Source of the DNA: an uncultured Clostridia bacterium | GTDB taxonomy: Bacteria; Bacillota; Dehalobacteriia; UBA4068 | Direction: 5' to 3' | Length of the DNA: 64,000 nucleotides | Assembly (NCBI GenBank): GCA_944393575.1 | Contig: CALYAP010000029.1 | Location: 1 to 64,000 of the forward strand | In this document: positions 61,511 through 64,000 of the stretch, piece by piece | Position numbering within the stretch: position 1 is the first letter of the stretch | How the letters are laid out: each line of letters begins with the position of its first letter | Made by a program: the position numbers and the translations under genes | The notes under the pieces: model-generated | What the model saw: only the letters and a program-made list of their open reading frames with translations | What the model was told of the DNA's origin: nothing | The model's database searches: none

Positions 61511-61539
61511 TAGACAAAAAGGGCAAGTGGTATTATAAT
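61511..61539 (+). promoter_or_regulatory. nifJ promoter
   Basis: TAGACA (61511-61516), 17-base spacer, perfect TATAAT (61534-61539). It predicts a leader of about 235 bases. Confidence 0.82.
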
Positions 61540-61562
61540 AGAGTGGTCTATTTATCGCTTAG

Positions 61563-61749
61563 AATAGTTATAAGCGGACCGAGGCCGCCTGAGCAGTGCT
61601 TGCCCCGGGAGCTAAATAGCGGAGAGACTATGTCCTTCCGGCGCGTCTGGATTATGGAAAGGAGAGACAAGCGGAGCCAGATCTCGGCTTGATCCCAGAC
61701 CCTGCGCCGGATTCCGATATTTAGCTGCCGGAGTGATGCTGTAACTATT
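61563..61749 (+). ncRNA. Candidate structured leader RNA upstream of nifJ
   Basis: Nested complementary segments: AATAGTTA (61563-61570) with TAACTATT (61742-61749), plus adjacent AGC with GCT; AGCTAAATA (near 61610) with TATTTAGCT (near 61720); CCGGCGC with GCGCCGG; GTCTGG with CCAGAC; and a terminal hairpin CAAGCGGAG/CTCGGCTTG with one mismatch. GCGG/CCGC forms a small side hairpin near the 5' end. The whole makes a closed, branched, GC-rich fold ending 33 bases before the ATG. I could not match it to a riboswitch class, 6S RNA, T-box or SRP RNA. Confidence 0.6.
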
Positions 61750-61782
61750 AAAGCAAAATTTCGTGAGGAGGTTTAATAGTCT

Positions 61783-64000
61783 ATGGCGAAAAAGATGAAA
61801 ACAATGGACGGAAATAAAGCCGCAGCTTATGTGTCCTATGCTTTTACTGAAGTAGCGGCTATTTATCCGATTACCCCTAGTTCACCAATGGCTGAAAGCG
61901 TGGACGAATGGGCTGCCCAGGGGCAAAAGAATATTTTTGGCCGCGAGGTTAAGGTCATTGAGATGCAGTCCGAGGCCGGCGCTGCCGGCGCGGTACACGG
62001 CTCGCTTTCCGCGGGCTCTCTGACTACCACCTATACCGCTTCCCAAGGCCTACTGCTGATGATACCTAATATGTATAAGATCGCCGGCGAGCTGCTGCCG
62101 GGCGTGATGCATGTTTCTGCCCGTTCCTTGGCAACACATGCTTTGAATATCTTCGGTGATCATTCCGATGTCATGGCCTGCGCCAATACTGGCTATGCCA
62201 TGCTCTGCTCCGGCTCTGTCCAAGAGGTAATGGATCTGGGCGGCGTGGCTCACTTATCTGCTATCAAAGCCCGCGTGCCGTTCCTCCATTTCTTCGACGG
62301 CTTCCGCACCAGCCATGAGCAGCAGAAGATCGAGGTCATGGATTACGCGGAGTTTGACCGCCTGCTCGACCGCGAGGCTTTGCAGGAATTCCGCAACCGC
62401 GCGCTCAATCCTGAGCACCCGGTGATCCGCGGCACCAATCAGAATCCGGATATCTTCTTCCAGGCCCGTGAGGCTTGCAATCCTTTCTTTGCCGCTGTGC
62501 CGGAAATCGTTGCCGGCTATCTGGCGGAGATCAGCAAAATCACTGGGCGTGATTATCAGCTGTTCAATTATTATGGAGCTCCTGATGCCGAACGGGTCGT
62601 CGTTGCCATGGGCTCGGTCTGCGATACCATCGAGACCGTTGTCGATGAGCTGATGGCCAAGGGCGAGAAAGTCGGTATGGTCAAGGTTCGTCTCTACCGT
62701 CCTTTTGCTACCCAGTATTTCCTGGACTGCCTGCCTAAGACCGTCAAACGCATCGCAGTGATGGACCGCGTGAAAACCCCCGGCGCTCCTGGCGAGCCGC
62801 TGTTTATGGACGTGATGTCCGCTTTCTACGGCAGCGCCAATGCTCCGCTGGTAATCGGCGGCCGCTATGGTCTGGGTTCCAAGGATACTATCCCTGCCGA
62901 TATCGAGGCTGTCTTCACCAATTTGGCGGCTGACCAGCCTAAGCATAATTTCACCATCTCCATCGTGGATGATGTGACCAATCTCTCGCTGCCCCGCCCG
63001 AAGATTCACGATATCCTGCCCAAGGGCACGATTCAGTGCAAATTCTGGGGTCTGGGCTCTGACGGTACGGTTGGCGCCAACAAGCAGGCTGTTGATATTA
63101 TCGGTACTCATACTGATATGCACGCACAGGCTTATTTTGATTATGATAGTAAAAAATCCGGCGGTCTGACCATCTCCCATCTGCGTTTTGGCAATAAGGA
63201 GATCAAAGCCCCGTATCTGATCAACCAGGCGGATTTCATCTCCTGCTCCAATCAGAGCTATATGTATAAATACAATCTGCTCGACGGTCTCAAGGATGGC
63301 GGCACCTTCCTCTTCAATACCACGATGAGCCCGGAAGAGCTGGCCGAGAAAATGCCGGCTGCCATGAAGCGCACCTTGGCTGAAAAACAGGCTAAGTTCT
63401 ATATCATCGATGCCGTCAATATCGCCAAGGATTTAGGCCTGGGCAATCATACTAATATGATCATGCAGGCTGCTTTCTTCAAACTGACCGGCGTTATCCC
63501 TGAGGATACCGCAGTCAGCGCCCTCTATGAGAGCATTGAGCACTCCTATGGCCGCAAGGGTAAGAAAGTAGTTAATATGAATAAAGAAGCGGTTACTGCC
63601 GGTATGAGCAGCTTCCGCGAGGTAGCTGTTCCCGCTGAGTGGGCCACTGCTGCTGATGATGCTGACCAGAGCAAGGATAAAAGCGCTTTCGTCCGCGAAG
63701 TGCTGCGGCCGATGGCCGCCAACCGCGGTAACGATCTGCCGGTCTCGGCCTTCAGCGGCCGCGAGGACGGTACCTTCCCCTCTGGCGGTTCGCAGTATGA
63801 AAAACGCGGCGTAGCTTCCTTTGTTCCCCGCTGGATCAAAGAGAACTGCATCCAGTGCAACCAGTGCTCGCTGGTCTGCCCGCATGCCTCTATCCGTCCG
63901 ATCATCATTGAGGATGGCGCGGATAAGCCCGATACCTTCGCTACGGTCAAGGCCAATGGCAAGGATTTCGCCGGCAAACAATTCCGGATGCAGGTCAGCC
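61783..64000 (+). CDS. nifJ: Pyruvate:ferredoxin (flavodoxin) oxidoreductase, 5' part
   Basis: This fused enzyme converts pyruvate and CoA to acetyl-CoA, CO2 and reduced ferredoxin, central to anaerobic energy metabolism. About 739 residues of an expected roughly 1,170 are present. Domain I holds KTMDGNKAAAYVSYAFTEVAAIYPITPSSPMAE and SLTTTYTASQGLLLMIPNMYKIAGE. Domain II has the transketolase-C-like MGSVCDTIETVVDEL. The gamma-like domain has GLGSDGTVGANKQAVDII. The first [4Fe-4S] ferredoxin motif CIQCNQCSLVCPHA (near 63850) is reached before the window ends; the TPP domain is beyond it. GAGGAGG precedes the ATG. Confidence 0.97.
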   Translation, partial: MAKKMKTMDGNKAAAYVSYAFTEVAAIYPITPSSPMAESVDEWAAQGQKNIFGREVKVIEMQSEAGAAGAVHGSLSAGSLTTTYTASQGLLLMIPNMYKIAGELLPGVMHVSARSLATHALNIFGDHSDVMACANTGYAMLCSGSVQEVMDLGGVAHLSAIKARVPFLHFFDGFRTSHEQQKIEVMDYAEFDRLLDREALQEFRNRALNPEHPVIRGTNQNPDIFFQAREACNPFFAAVPEIVAGYLAEISKITGRDYQLFNYYGAPDAERVVVAMGSVCDTIETVVDELMAKGEKVGMVKVRLYRPFATQYFLDCLPKTVKRIAVMDRVKTPGAPGEPLFMDVMSAFYGSANAPLVIGGRYGLGSKDTIPADIEAVFTNLAADQPKHNFTISIVDDVTNLSLPRPKIHDILPKGTIQCKFWGLGSDGTVGANKQAVDIIGTHTDMHAQAYFDYDSKKSGGLTISHLRFGNKEIKAPYLINQADFISCSNQSYMYKYNLLDGLKDGGTFLFNTTMSPEELAEKMPAAMKRTLAEKQAKFYIIDAVNIAKDLGLGNHTNMIMQAAFFKLTGVIPEDTAVSALYESIEHSYGRKGKKVVNMNKEAVTAGMSSFREVAVPAEWATAADDADQSKDKSAFVREVLRPMAANRGNDLPVSAFSGREDGTFPSGGSQYEKRGVASFVPRWIKENCIQCNQCSLVCPHASIRPIIIEDGADKPDTFATVKANGKDFAGKQFRMQVS

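Noticed and set aside
61563-61749. Assignment of the nifJ leader to 6S RNA, T-box, cobalamin, TPP or SRP RNA
   Set aside because: The rod-like shape recalls 6S RNA, but none of the conserved sequence blocks of these classes was found.
1-64000. CRISPR array, rRNA operon, tRNA genes, intact insertion sequence or integrase
   Set aside because: No regularly spaced repeats, rRNA or tRNA signatures, transposase or integrase frames were seen by eye; very small or divergent ones could be missed.

Overview
The window is about 50% GC, densely coded chromosomal DNA from a Bacillota bacterium, most like a strict anaerobe of the Clostridia/Negativicutes type. The evidence is the rpmH-rnpA-yidD-yidC-jag-mnmE-mnmG-rsmG-parA-parB block next to dnaA, the dnaX-ybaB-recR-bofA neighbourhood, AGGAGG ribosome binding sites, TTGACA/TATAAT promoters, rubrerythrin, pyruvate:ferredoxin oxidoreductase and selenocysteine genes. 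I cannot name the genus. No rRNA, tRNA or CRISPR array was seen.

Layout. 1-8.3 kb: selenocysteine incorporation (selB, selA) with a foreign-looking DUF3788 gene between them, an N-acetyltransferase, a sodium/solute symporter divergent from a ModE-like regulator, and rubrerythrin. 8.5-11.4 kb: a small accessory island with an SOS-box promoter driving a leaderless zinc-ribbon gene and a phage-late-regulator-like gene, an unknown protein, and three tiny HTH regulators each preceded by inverted repeats. 11.9-13.1 kb: a queuosine-precursor transporter and a PPOX-fold protein. 13.5-25 kb: the replication and segregation block, with parA/parB, three parS sites, rsmG, mnmG, mnmE, jag, yidC, yidD, rnpA and rpmH, nearly all on the minus strand. 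25-30.4 kb: dnaA on the plus strand, then a TudS-like DUF523 gene, recF and dnaN on the minus strand, followed by an 800-bp AT-rich region. That region carries DnaA boxes and a DnaA-trio unwinding element, so it is the likely oriC. The dnaN-recF block appears inverted relative to dnaA.

30.4-41 kb: an ABC exporter, an orphan arginine deiminase, a PaaK/CapK-like adenylate-forming enzyme, an acetyltransferase, DUF1294, a second DnaA-box cluster, and a GntR-ABC-permease operon. 41-54.4 kb: an orphan histidine kinase, PdxR divergent from pdxS-pdxT (vitamin B6), a MurT/GatD-like pair whose catalytic motifs are degenerate, MscS, a YjbR protein, a Cdd1-like protein, a gene-fragment graveyard, a small alarmone synthetase, a two-component system and a patatin. 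54.5-61.3 kb: mscL, recR, ybaB, dnaX, bofA, an esterase, and proA-proB. 61.5-64 kb: pyruvate:ferredoxin oxidoreductase behind a long, strongly structured leader RNA; the gene runs off the window.

The most interesting signals are the inverted dnaN-recF/oriC block, the SOS-controlled leaderless phage-regulator cassette, the active-site-less GatD with its divergent MurT, the structured nifJ leader, the off-origin DnaA-box cluster at 37.1 kb, and the repeat-filled 0.9-kb gap between mnmG and rsmG.
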